A DNA stretch of 28,402 nucleotides from UMGS1613 sp963616135 (GTDB lineage: Bacteria > Bacillota_I > Bacilli_A > RF39 > UBA660), in NCBI GenBank assembly GCA_963616135.1, contig CAVEJT010000009.1, positions 1-28,402 of the forward strand, in the 5' to 3' direction. The position numbers were made by a program, and so were the translations under genes. Of this stretch, positions 16,510 through 24,926 are shown one piece after another; the stretch's first letter is position 1, and each line of letters begins with the position of its first letter. The notes below the pieces were generated by a model. The model was not told the DNA's origin. It saw only the letters and a list, made by a program, of their open reading frames with translations, and made no database searches.

Positions 16510-16550
16510 AATAAAAAGAATTTGATCAAAACTTACAAATTCTTTTTTTT
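16510..16550 (-). terminator. Terminator of the amino-acid transporter operon
   Basis: The stem AGAATTTG / CAAATTCT (16517-16524 and 16536-16543) has T-runs on both sides. It lies seven bases or more after the ABC ATPase stop and upstream of the PBP start. Confidence 0.65.
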
Positions 16551-16556
16551 ACTTAA

Positions 16557-17282
16557 CTATATATTTTCTACTTTTGATAAAAATTCTTTTAATCTATCAT
16601 CTTTTGGGTGATTAAATATTTCTTCACTAGTACCTTGTTCTATTATTTTTCCATCTTCCATAAAAATTACCTTAGTTGCAAATTTTTTTATAAAACTCAT
16701 TTCATGTGATACAACCATCATAGTCATTCCTTGATTAGCTATTTCCTTCATTAAATTTGTTACTTCACCTATCATCTCAGGATCAAGAGCTGATGTAGGT
16801 TCATCAAATAACATTAAATCTGGATTCATAATAAGAGCTCTTATAATAGCTATTCTCTGTTGTTGTCCTCCTGATAACTCATAAGGATAATAATCTTTTT
16901 TATCATATAAATCTATTTTCTTTAATAGTCTTAAAGCTTCTTTTACCGCTTCATCACGTGTTAATATTTTTAATTTTACAGGAGCTAAAATTATATTTTC
17001 AAGTACAGTCATATTACTAAATAAATTAAATTGTTGAAATACCATTCCTATTTTTCTTCTAATTAAAGTTAAATTATCTTTAAAATCTAAATTTTTACCT
17101 TCAAAATTAATTGTACCACTAGTTGGTAATTCAAGTAAATTAATAGTTCTTAAAAGTGTTGATTTACCACATCCACTAGGGCCTATTATACCTACAATGT
17201 CTCCTTTATTTACTTCTAAATCTATACCTTTTAAAACTTTTTTAGTTCCGAAATTTTTCTTTAAAGATTTAATTTCTAACAT
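16557..17282 (-). CDS. Polar amino-acid ABC transporter ATP-binding protein
   Basis: 241 aa, standard length for GlnQ/ArtP-type ATPases. Walker A GPSGCGKST (about residues 33-41), Q-loop MVFQQFNLFSNMT, signature LSGGQQQR, Walker B LMLFDEPTSALDPE and H-loop VVSHEMSF are all present. It energises uptake through the permease encoded just upstream, with which it overlaps by 14 bases. It ends shortly before a strong terminator. The sequence belongs to the polar amino-acid uptake family; the substrate cannot be read from the ATPase. Confidence 0.95.
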   Translation of the reverse strand: MLEIKSLKKNFGTKKVLKGIDLEVNKGDIVGIIGPSGCGKSTLLRTINLLELPTSGTINFEGKNLDFKDNLTLIRRKIGMVFQQFNLFSNMTVLENIILAPVKLKILTRDEAVKEALRLLKKIDLYDKKDYYPYELSGGQQQRIAIIRALIMNPDLMLFDEPTSALDPEMIGEVTNLMKEIANQGMTMMVVSHEMSFIKKFATKVIFMEDGKIIEQGTSEEIFNHPKDDRLKEFLSKVENI

Positions 17283-18699
17283 TGTTTAACCTCTTTTCCA
17301 TTAAGTTAACTATTTTACTTAAACCATAAGTAATAATTAAATAAATGATTGCAATTAAAATTAATGGGAAGAAATAATCATAAGTACGAGATGCGATTAT
17401 ATCACTTGCTTTAGTAAGTTCAACTATACCTATATAAGCACCTACCGAAGTTTCTTTTACAAGTGTTATAAATTCGTTACCAAGTGCAGGAATAATATTC
17501 TTTATTGCTTGTGGTAAAACAATATATCTCATAACTTTTTTATAATCTAAACTAAGTGCATATCCTGCTTCTATTTGACCTTTATTAACAGAATTTAATC
17601 CGGCCCTTATAATTTCAGCTACATAAGCTGCACTATTAATTCCAAATGCAAGTATTCCAACAAATACTATATTAATAGAAACTGATTTAAATATTACATA
17701 ATATATAATCATAAGTTGTAATATACTAGGTGTTCCTCTTATAATTGTTATATATAATTTAGCTACTGTATTTAATATTTTAAGTTTTTTAGTATTATCA
17801 TGATAATTTCTAATAATAGCAAGCAATGTACCTAAAAAAACTCCTAATACAACTGCACCGAGCGCTATTATTAATGTATTAAATAATCCTTTTAATATAT
17901 ATTTATATCTTCCATCTAATATAACACTGCTATAAAATCTATCAATAATTGTATTTTTATTTACTTTTTGCTCTATACCCATGTGAGTTAAAATAATATT
18001 ATCTATCTCACCACTATTTTTCATACGCTCAATTACAGTATTACAAGCATCTAATAATTCTTTATTATCTTTTGATATTACCATACCATAACTATCTACT
18101 ACAAGTGGATTTGGAAGTATAGTCATATCATTAGTAATTAATTTTTGTGCTGGTAACTCATCCATTACAACTGCATCAACTTTATTATCTTTTAAATCTT
18201 GTATAGCTGCCAAAAATTTCTTTTCACGAATTAAAGTAACATTTGGATAGTTTTCTGTTAAATAAGAATCTGCTGTTGTTCCTAATTGAACTGCAACTTT
18301 ACCTTGTAAATTAGCTGCATCTGTAATTAAACTATTTTTTTTAACTATAATTACTTGTTTACTCGATGCATAATTAACAGTAAAATCTACTTCCATAGCC
18401 CTTTCTTCTGTATAAGATATACCAGCTGCACCTATATCACTTTTTTTAGTTTTTACTTCATTTATTATTGAATCAAAAGCAACATCTTTAATTACTAATT
18501 CCTTATCTAAGTAATCAGCAATCTTGCTAGCTATATCTATATCTACACCCTCAATTTTACCATTAGAATAATATTCGTATGGAGCAAATCCTGCTTCTGT
18601 TACTAATACTAACTCATCCTTTTTTTCTTTAGTACATCCTGTTAATATAATACATATAGTAAATATTAACAATATAATCCCAAACACTTTCTTCCTCAT
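17269..18699 (-). CDS. Amino-acid ABC transporter substrate-binding protein fused to permease
   Basis: 476 aa combining two usual proteins. A lipoprotein signal (lipobox LTGC, Cys22) is followed by a family 3 solute-binding domain (about residues 30-250). This shows ITEAGFAPYEY-like LVTEAGFAPYEYYSNG and GISYTEERAMEVDFT, whose Arg normally grips the ligand carboxylate. A HisM/GlnP-type permease (about 262-470) follows, with the EAA-loop motif EAGYALSLDYKKVMRYIVLPQAIKNIIPALGNEF. Such SBP-permease fusions are known in lactic acid bacteria and relatives (GlnP-type), and put the binding domain outside, tethered to the channel. It overlaps the ATPase gene by 14 bases. The arginine deiminase operon next door makes arginine a plausible but unproven substrate. 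Confidence 0.93.
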   Translation of the reverse strand: MRKKVFGIILLIFTICIILTGCTKEKKDELVLVTEAGFAPYEYYSNGKIEGVDIDIASKIADYLDKELVIKDVAFDSIINEVKTKKSDIGAAGISYTEERAMEVDFTVNYASSKQVIIVKKNSLITDAANLQGKVAVQLGTTADSYLTENYPNVTLIREKKFLAAIQDLKDNKVDAVVMDELPAQKLITNDMTILPNPLVVDSYGMVISKDNKELLDACNTVIERMKNSGEIDNIILTHMGIEQKVNKNTIIDRFYSSVILDGRYKYILKGLFNTLIIALGAVVLGVFLGTLLAIIRNYHDNTKKLKILNTVAKLYITIIRGTPSILQLMIIYYVIFKSVSINIVFVGILAFGINSAAYVAEIIRAGLNSVNKGQIEAGYALSLDYKKVMRYIVLPQAIKNIIPALGNEFITLVKETSVGAYIGIVELTKASDIIASRTYDYFFPLILIAIIYLIITYGLSKIVNLMEKRLNNVRN

Positions 18700-18723
18700 A
18701 CTACCACCTATTATAATTTTAAC

Positions 18724-18751
18724 ACAAAAAAGAGTTCATTTGAACTCTTTT
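18724..18751 (-). terminator. Terminator of the arginine deiminase operon
   Basis: The stem AAAGAGTTCA / TGAACTCTTT lies around 18728-18750, with a short loop and a following T-run on the minus strand. It lies directly after the stop of the carbamate kinase-transporter fusion. Confidence 0.75.
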
Positions 18752-18759
18752 AATATTTT

Positions 18760-21144
18760 TTATAAAACTAACATTGCAAGTGTTAATATAACTAAATTTG
18801 CAATCATTATACAAGCTAGTACTTTAAATACCCATTTTAACCAAGTTGTGTATTCTACTTTAGCAAGTGCTAAACCTCCCATTATAGCACCACAAGTTGG
18901 TGTAAATAGATTTACAAATCCGTTTGCAGCTACCATACCCATTATAGTTGCTTCAATATTATATCCTACTTGATGTGCAAGTGGAGCCATAATTGGTGTT
19001 GATAAAGTTGCAAGACCACTACTAGATGGAACTAATATAGAAAGTCCAACATGTATAATATAATTTAATGGAGCAAATGCTACCTTAGGTAAACTTTGTA
19101 GTAAATTTGCAGCATTATAAATTAAATAATTATCTAAGTGTGTTTCACTCATTAATACTGATGCTCCTCTTGCAAGTGCAATTATCAATATTACACCTAC
19201 CATATCATCAGCACCATCAATTATTTTATCTACAATTTCTTTTTCTTTCATACGATTAACAAGTGCAATTACTATAGTCATAATTAAGAACCATAAAGTT
19301 GCTTCTTGGAAATACCATTGACCAATTGGTACACCAGCTAACCAAGATAGACCAAATACTTTAGCATCAGCAAATACTGTAATACCAAAATCTTCCCAAG
19401 GGATAAAACTCATAATCATAATAACAAAAGTTAATCCAAATAAAATTAAAGTAACTTTTTGTTTTCCTGTTAATTTAGCTTCAGTTCTGTCAATATCTTC
19501 ACCATAAGTAGCTTCCATATTTCTTTGTTCTTGTAAACTTAATATTGTTGAACCTTTTTTCTTAATAACTCTTTTTGCATATAGCATTACGAATATTATA
19601 GAAATTGCTAAAGTTGACAACCATAATATTGTTCCAAGACCAATGATTGTTCCTTGATTAATAGCTACTCCTGCTGGTAATGTAGATTTTGCAGCATCAA
19701 CTGCAACACCAACAGCAAATGGATTTACTGTTGAACCAAGAACTCCTGATCCTGCTCCTAAAAGTACAATTGCTGAAGATACAACTGTATCCATACCAGC
19801 AGCTACCATAGCAGCAGCAAGTAATGCATAGAAACCAACAGTTTCTTCAAGCATACCATAAGTAGTACCACCTATTGAGAATAATATCATAAGAATAGGA
19901 ATTAATACTAACTCATGTCCATGAAGTTTTTTAATTAAAACTTGAATTCCTGTTTCAATAGCTTGTGTTGAATTTACTATTTTTAGGAATGAACCTAATA
20001 TCAATATAAATACACAAATATCAATAGCATCTGCAAAACCTTGAATAGGTGCTAATAATGTTTGTGATAATGTAGCTCCTACTACTCCACTACCATCTAC
20101 AAGTTCATCACCAATAAATGATGCTCCTGGAAGTATATGTGTAATTATTGCAAGTACAAATATTAAAGCTAATATAATTGTAAATGCACTAAGTGAGAAT
20201 GAAATTCTCTTTTTCTTTTCTTCTTTTTTTACTTCAGGCTTATAAATTACAGTACCTGTTTTACCCTCTAAAGCTTCTTTTGCTTTATATAAAGATGTAA
20301 TAATTGCTTTATTTCCTGTAGCTTTAGCAAATCCAATAGAAGCCTCTATTTTTGGTAACATGCTTCCTTCTTTAAATTCGTCATGTCTAATACCAACTCT
20401 TGCTTCAGCTATAGATAATTTACTTATTGCCTCTTCATTTTTTTGTTTATAATTATAAGATACTTTTTCAACATCAGTTAAAATTAATAAAGTATCTGCA
20501 TTAATATCTTTAGCAAGTAATGCACTTGTTTTATCTTTATCTATGACAGCATCTATACCTTCATAGCCATCTGTTTTTGTCATTACTACAGGTACACCAC
20601 CGCCACCACAAGCAATTACTATAGTACCTTGATCAATTAAATTCTTAATTGTACCAAGTTCTAGTATTTTCTTAGGTTCTGGAGATGCTACTACTTTTCT
20701 ATATCCTCTACCAGCATCTTCTTTATAAACAGCTTTATCTTGTTTTTGTTTTTCTAAAACTTGTTCACGAGTTAAAAATTCTCCTATTGGTTTAGTTGGA
20801 TTTTTAAATGCAGGATCCAAAGGATTTACTTCTACTTGTGTAACTACTGTTACAACATCTTTTTTTATATTTCTTTTATTCAACTCATCTTTTAAAGATT
20901 GTTGTAATTGATAACCAATATACCCTTGTGACATAGCTCCACTTTCAGCAAATGGAATCTTATCTTCTTTCATAGAATCATAAATCATTCCTACTTGTGG
21001 ACCATTACCATGTGTTATTACAATTTGATTTCCAGCTTGTACTAAATCTATTAAATATTTTGCTGTATTTTCAATTGTATCATGTTGCTCTTGAGGATTT
21101 TTACCTAACGCATTTCCTCCTAATGCAATAACAATTTTACTCAT
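18760..21144 (-). CDS. arcC: Carbamate kinase fused to a YfcC-family (ArcD-like) transporter
   Basis: 794 aa in one uninterrupted frame. Residues 1-312 are a complete carbamate kinase (KIVIALGGNALGK, ITHGNGPQVG, IACGGGGVPVV, LILTDVEKV). It makes ATP from carbamoyl phosphate and ADP, the last step of arginine fermentation. A lysine/glutamate linker (about 313-325, KPEVKKEEKKKR) leads into a YfcC/DcuC-superfamily permease (about 326-794) with roughly a dozen membrane segments. This includes the GGTTYGMLEETVGFYALL and LVPSSSGLATLSTPIMAPL signatures. YfcC-type carriers in arc loci act as arginine/ornithine exchangers. The gene overlaps arcB by eight bases, so it is the third gene of the operon. 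The fusion would place ATP formation on the membrane at the exchanger. I have no memory of it as a standard architecture. Confidence 0.93.
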   Translation of the reverse strand: MSKIVIALGGNALGKNPQEQHDTIENTAKYLIDLVQAGNQIVITHGNGPQVGMIYDSMKEDKIPFAESGAMSQGYIGYQLQQSLKDELNKRNIKKDVVTVVTQVEVNPLDPAFKNPTKPIGEFLTREQVLEKQKQDKAVYKEDAGRGYRKVVASPEPKKILELGTIKNLIDQGTIVIACGGGGVPVVMTKTDGYEGIDAVIDKDKTSALLAKDINADTLLILTDVEKVSYNYKQKNEEAISKLSIAEARVGIRHDEFKEGSMLPKIEASIGFAKATGNKAIITSLYKAKEALEGKTGTVIYKPEVKKEEKKKRISFSLSAFTIILALIFVLAIITHILPGASFIGDELVDGSGVVGATLSQTLLAPIQGFADAIDICVFILILGSFLKIVNSTQAIETGIQVLIKKLHGHELVLIPILMILFSIGGTTYGMLEETVGFYALLAAAMVAAGMDTVVSSAIVLLGAGSGVLGSTVNPFAVGVAVDAAKSTLPAGVAINQGTIIGLGTILWLSTLAISIIFVMLYAKRVIKKKGSTILSLQEQRNMEATYGEDIDRTEAKLTGKQKVTLILFGLTFVIMIMSFIPWEDFGITVFADAKVFGLSWLAGVPIGQWYFQEATLWFLIMTIVIALVNRMKEKEIVDKIIDGADDMVGVILIIALARGASVLMSETHLDNYLIYNAANLLQSLPKVAFAPLNYIIHVGLSILVPSSSGLATLSTPIMAPLAHQVGYNIEATIMGMVAANGFVNLFTPTCGAIMGGLALAKVEYTTWLKWVFKVLACIMIANLVILTLAMLVL

Positions 21145-22132
21145 TTTTCATCGTCTCCAACATTACAGCCTTTATTGTATGAAGTCTATTTTCAGCTTCT
21201 TCAAATACTCTAGATTTACTAGACTCAAATACTTCATCTGTAACTTCCATTTCCTTTATTCCAAATTTTTCTTCTATTTCTTTACCTATTGTTGTTTCAT
21301 TGTTATGAAATGAAGGTAAACAATGTAAGAAAATAGCATTTTCTTTAGCATTATTCATAACATTCATATTTATTTGATATGGACTTAAAAGTTCAATTCT
21401 CTCTTTCCATAATTCCATAGGTTCACCCATTGAAACCCATACATCTGTATAAAGAGCATCTGCACCTTTTACACCTTCCATAATATCTTCAGTCATGCTT
21501 ATTACAGAACCAGTCTTATAAGCAATTTCTTTACACTTATTAACTAATTCTTCTTCTGGCCAAAGTGTTCTTGGCGCACAACATGTAAAATTAACACCTA
21601 ATTTTGAACATACAACCATAAGTGAATTTGCTACATTATTTCTAGCATCTCCACAGAATACTAATTTTCTTCCTTTTAAAGAACCAAATTCTTCTTGTAC
21701 AGTCATAAGATCTGCAAGCATTTGTGTTGGATGAAATTCATTAGTAAGACCATTCCAAACAGGTACTTTACTATATTTAGCTAAAGCTTCTACTGTTGTT
21801 TGATCAAACCCACGATATTCAATTCCATCATACATACTAGCTAAAACACGTGCTGTATCTTCAATTGTTTCCTTTTTTCCCATTTGAGAACCAGTTGGCC
21901 CTAAATAAGTTGCTGACATTCCAAGATCATGAGCACCAGCTTCAAAAGCACATCTAGTTCTTGTAGAGTCTTTTTCAAATATCATAGCTATTTGTTTACC
22001 TTCTAAATATCTATGAGATATATTATTTCTTTTTTTATTTTTTAAATCTATTGCTACATCTATTAAATGTCTAATTTCTTCAGGAGTATAATCTAATAGC
22101 TTTAAAAAATCTCTACCTCTTAAATCTACCAT
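21137..22132 (-). CDS. arcB: Catabolic ornithine carbamoyltransferase
   Basis: 331 aa, normal length. It phosphorolyses citrulline to ornithine and carbamoyl phosphate in the arginine deiminase pathway. The carbamoyl-phosphate motif STRTRCAFE is near residue 56, followed by the GSQMGKKETIEDTARVL loop. HPTQMLADL is near residue 140 and the ornithine/catalytic HCLPSFHN near 270. It overlaps arcA by seven bases and the arcC fusion by eight, so all three are translated as a coupled set. Catabolic rather than biosynthetic function is inferred from the operon. Confidence 0.95.
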   Translation of the reverse strand: MVDLRGRDFLKLLDYTPEEIRHLIDVAIDLKNKKRNNISHRYLEGKQIAMIFEKDSTRTRCAFEAGAHDLGMSATYLGPTGSQMGKKETIEDTARVLASMYDGIEYRGFDQTTVEALAKYSKVPVWNGLTNEFHPTQMLADLMTVQEEFGSLKGRKLVFCGDARNNVANSLMVVCSKLGVNFTCCAPRTLWPEEELVNKCKEIAYKTGSVISMTEDIMEGVKGADALYTDVWVSMGEPMELWKERIELLSPYQINMNVMNNAKENAIFLHCLPSFHNNETTIGKEIEEKFGIKEMEVTDEVFESSKSRVFEEAENRLHTIKAVMLETMKNE

Positions 22133-23373
22133 TCAACATCCTCCCTTACAAGTGGCATAGACATACATCTTGGACCTCCACGTCCACGTCCTAATTCAGC
22201 TCCACAAATTTCAATTACTTTAAGACCTGCTTTACGTAATTCTTTATTTGTAACATCATTTCTATCGTATACAACAACAACCCCTGGCGCTATACATAAT
22301 GTGTTAGAACCATCATTCCATTGTTCACGTTCACTTGCTACTTTATCCCCTCCAGCACATGGAATAAGAGTTACTGGATGATTTAAATATTTTTCCAATA
22401 TTTCTTTTAATGACCCCTTAATTTCTTTTACATTTAAATCTTCATAAGTTGTAGGATCAAAACCTTCTGTTATTTCAAACACTTGTAGTGTATCTGAAAT
22501 TGCAGGATGATATGTAAAAGTATACTTATCAATTTGAGTAAATACTGTATCAAGATGCATAAATGCTCTAGATACTGGAATATTAAATGCTAAAATTGTA
22601 TCAATTTTACAAGATGGATCTTTAAAGAAATTTTTAGAAATTTGATCTATAGCTGCAGCTTCGGTTCTTTGTGAAATACCAATAGCTATAGTATGATCAT
22701 TAATATTTAATAAATCTCCACCTTCAGTATGCCAATGATATCCTCTATTATAATATAAAGGTGTATCTTTAAAATCTGGATGATATTTAAATACATATTC
22801 AGCATAAATGCATTCCCTATTTCTTGTAACAGAATACATATGATTTAAATTTGCTCCTTCACCAACACTTGCAAAATTATCTCTTGTAAAATATAAATTT
22901 GGCATTGGAGCTGCTATAAACTTTTCAGGCTCATCAACTAAATCAACTAAAGTTTTTTCTACTTCCCTTTTTCTAAAAGGAAAATCTTTAATTTGAATAC
23001 CTTCCATAGTTTGTAATACTAATTTTTTAGGATCTTTTATTTTATCCAAAAAATTATAAGTTAAAATTTGATACTTAATAGTATGAATTCCAGCCTCTAT
23101 AATAAATTGACGAATAAATTTATCACGAATTCTTTCATTACTACCAATTACCTCTGCTACTAAATCTTCAAGGTAAACAACTTCTACGCCATTTTCCATT
23201 AAAGCTTTAGCAAACATGTCATGTTCTCTTTGCGCTTCAGCTAAATAAGGAATATCATCAAAAAGTAATTCACCTAAAGTATCTGGAGTTAAGTTTAACA
23301 ACTCATTACCAGGTCTATGAAGTAATACTTTTTTTAATTTTCCTATTTCACTTGTCACATGAATACTACTCAT
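22126..23373 (-). CDS. arcA: Arginine deiminase
   Basis: 415 aa, family length. It hydrolyses arginine to citrulline and ammonia. The conserved segments GKLKKVLLHRPG (N-terminus), NLYFTRDNFASVG, HTEGGDLL, AFMHLDTVFTQID and the C-terminal GRGRGGPRCMSMPL are all present. The nucleophilic cysteine lies in that last motif near residue 403. ATG follows TAGGAGAG. First gene of the arcA-arcB-arcC/YfcC operon, with a promoter at about 23421-23448. The operon gives one ATP per arginine plus ammonia for acid resistance. Confidence 0.97.
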   Translation of the reverse strand: MSSIHVTSEIGKLKKVLLHRPGNELLNLTPDTLGELLFDDIPYLAEAQREHDMFAKALMENGVEVVYLEDLVAEVIGSNERIRDKFIRQFIIEAGIHTIKYQILTYNFLDKIKDPKKLVLQTMEGIQIKDFPFRKREVEKTLVDLVDEPEKFIAAPMPNLYFTRDNFASVGEGANLNHMYSVTRNRECIYAEYVFKYHPDFKDTPLYYNRGYHWHTEGGDLLNINDHTIAIGISQRTEAAAIDQISKNFFKDPSCKIDTILAFNIPVSRAFMHLDTVFTQIDKYTFTYHPAISDTLQVFEITEGFDPTTYEDLNVKEIKGSLKEILEKYLNHPVTLIPCAGGDKVASEREQWNDGSNTLCIAPGVVVVYDRNDVTNKELRKAGLKVIEICGAELGRGRGGPRCMSMPLVREDVEW

Positions 23374-23392
23374 TTCTCTCCTACCTTTCTAA

Positions 23393-23448
23393 ATAATAAA
23401 ATCCTTTATTATCTATAATTATTATACCAAATTTAAAATTAAAGTAAA
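23393..23448 (-). promoter_or_regulatory. arc operon promoter and leader inverted repeat
   Basis: Minus strand: -35 TTTACT (23443-23448), 16-base spacer, -10 TATAAT (23421-23426). Between it and arcA lies an inverted repeat ATAATAAA-GGAT-TTTATTAT (23393-23412). It could be an operator or leader hairpin. I see no clear ArgR box. Confidence 0.5.
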
Positions 23449-23469
23449 TAGAAACATATACGAACAAAT

Positions 23470-23630
23470 GATAAATTAAAAATTTATCTTAAGAACCTCA
23501 CGGTTCTTATTTTCTGCTTCACAGATATCATTATTGATATTCTCCACAGACTTAAATTCCGATAGTCGCTACCGTACTTACTTCTTTTCCTAAAGAAAAT
23601 TTGTTCTGTTTTATACCGCTAACTTTTTCA
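23470..23630 (-). ncRNA. Candidate omega RNA (reRNA) / right end of the TnpB element
   Basis: Downstream of and overlapping the tnpB 3' end is a structured, less AT-rich stretch in otherwise AT-rich spacer. On the minus strand it contains AGTACGGTAGCGACTATCGG, then TCTGTGGAGAATATC, GATATCTGTGAAGCAG and a hairpin AAGAACCGTGAGGTTCTT (23489-23506). TnpB omega RNAs are made from exactly this position, the tnpB 3' end through the right end of IS200/IS605-type elements. The terminal hairpin should lie just before the guide. The exact end and guide cannot be fixed without related copies. Confidence 0.55.
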
Positions 23631-24752
23631 TATACATTTTTATTCCTTCACTCATTATATTTATACTAGCATTTAAATCTCTATCTATTTCTAAGCCACA
23701 TTTACTACATTTATATTCTCTTTCTTTTAAATCTTTATATATTTTATCTTTATTATTGCACACACTACATACTTGTGATGATGCATAATATTCATTTGCT
23801 TGATAAAACAATTTCCCTTTTATTCTACTTTTATATAGTAATTGTGTTATTATTTCATTAAAACATGCATCATTTATACTTTTTGATAGATGATTTTTTT
23901 GCCATTCATTATCATATTTTTTGAATGAAGTTTTTCTACTGTAATAATGTCATAAGTATCAGTTATTTCTTTTGTTATCTTATGTACATAATATTTCCTT
24001 GAGTTTTTTAATTTTGTATATAATCTAGCTAATTTTTTTTTACATTTATAATAATTATTACTTCTTTTTTCTTTTCTTGCTAATTCTCTTTGTTTTCTTT
24101 TGATTCTTTTTTCATATTTTTGTATATACTTATTATTATCATAACTTATTCCATTTGATAGTGTTACTAATTTCTTTACTCCTAAATCTATTCCAACAAT
24201 ATATGTTGGTTTTACTAATCCTGTCTCTGGGCATTCTATAAGAATTGATACATAATATTTTCCATTTGCTTCTCTTGATATAGTCGCACTTTTTATTTTA
24301 CCTTTTATTTCTTTTATATTTCTATAACCTTTTATTTGTACCCAACTTAATTTTGGTAGTTTTACTTGTCTATTTATCAAATCAAGTTCAATATTACAAT
24401 ACTCTTTATTTTTATAAGCACTATATATTGCATTTGTATTATAACTATTTTTATTATATTTACTTTTAAATTTTGGGTTTCCTTTATTCTCTTTATACAT
24501 TTTTTGATAAGCATTATCTAAATTAAATATACTTTTTCTAATAACAATACTATCTATTTCTTGTAAGAATAAAGCATTATATTTTAAATTATTTACATAA
24601 TCACTAATATTAGTGTAAGCAGATGTATAACCTTCTTTTTGCATTTTATCTAAATAATAATTATAAACATATCTAGCACACCCAAAAGTTTTGTTAATTA
24701 ACAATTGTTGGGTATCATTTGGATACAATCTAAATTTATAAGCTTTATACAT
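23611..24752 (-). pseudogene. tnpB: TnpB (IS200/IS605-family RNA-guided nuclease), single-base frameshift
   Basis: The gene is read in two frames. From ATG 24752 (GGAAGG seven bases upstream) it encodes YKAYKFRLYPN, the helix-turn-helix region and the first RuvC Asp in VGIDLGVKKLVTL. The RuvC Glu follows in ITVEKLHSKN. The frame is then lost at an A6 run (23917-23922), where one more A would continue as KYDNEWQKNHLSKSIND. It goes on through YYASSQVCSVC, the zinc finger CSVC ... CSKCG, and the last RuvC Asp in DRDLNASINI, to the stop at 23611. All catalytic residues survive apart from the shift. Intact length would be about 380 aa. No TnpA gene is adjacent. The shift may be recent decay, a sequencing error in the homopolymer, or slippage-corrected. 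Confidence 0.85.
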
Positions 24753-24775
24753 ATGCATCACCTTCCAGTAACAAA

Positions 24776-24805
24776 ATTATATCAAACCAAACATATGTTT
24801 GTCAA
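24776..24805 (-). promoter_or_regulatory. tnpB promoter with palindromic spacer
   Basis: Minus strand: consensus -35 TTGACA (24800-24805), 18-base spacer, extended -10 TGATATAAT (24776-24784). A perfect 14-bp palindrome CAAACATATGTTTG (24788-24801) fills the spacer and overlaps the -35, where a repressor could act. Confidence 0.6.
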
Positions 24806-24860
24806 TAATTTTTTTCATTTTTTCATTTTTTCGTTTTTTCAAAGCAAATTCCTAGTATAT

Positions 24861-24894
24861 AAAAAACTAATAAAATTAACTTTATTAGTTTTTT
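24861..24894 (-). terminator. Bidirectional-looking terminator after the metal ATPase
   Basis: The stem AAAAAACTAATAAA / TTTATTAGTTTTTT (24861-24874 and 24881-24894) has A/T runs on both sides. It follows the P1B ATPase stop by about 35 bases. Confidence 0.7.
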
Positions 24895-24926
24895 AATCAA
24901 TTATCAATATTATACTGTTTCAGTAC

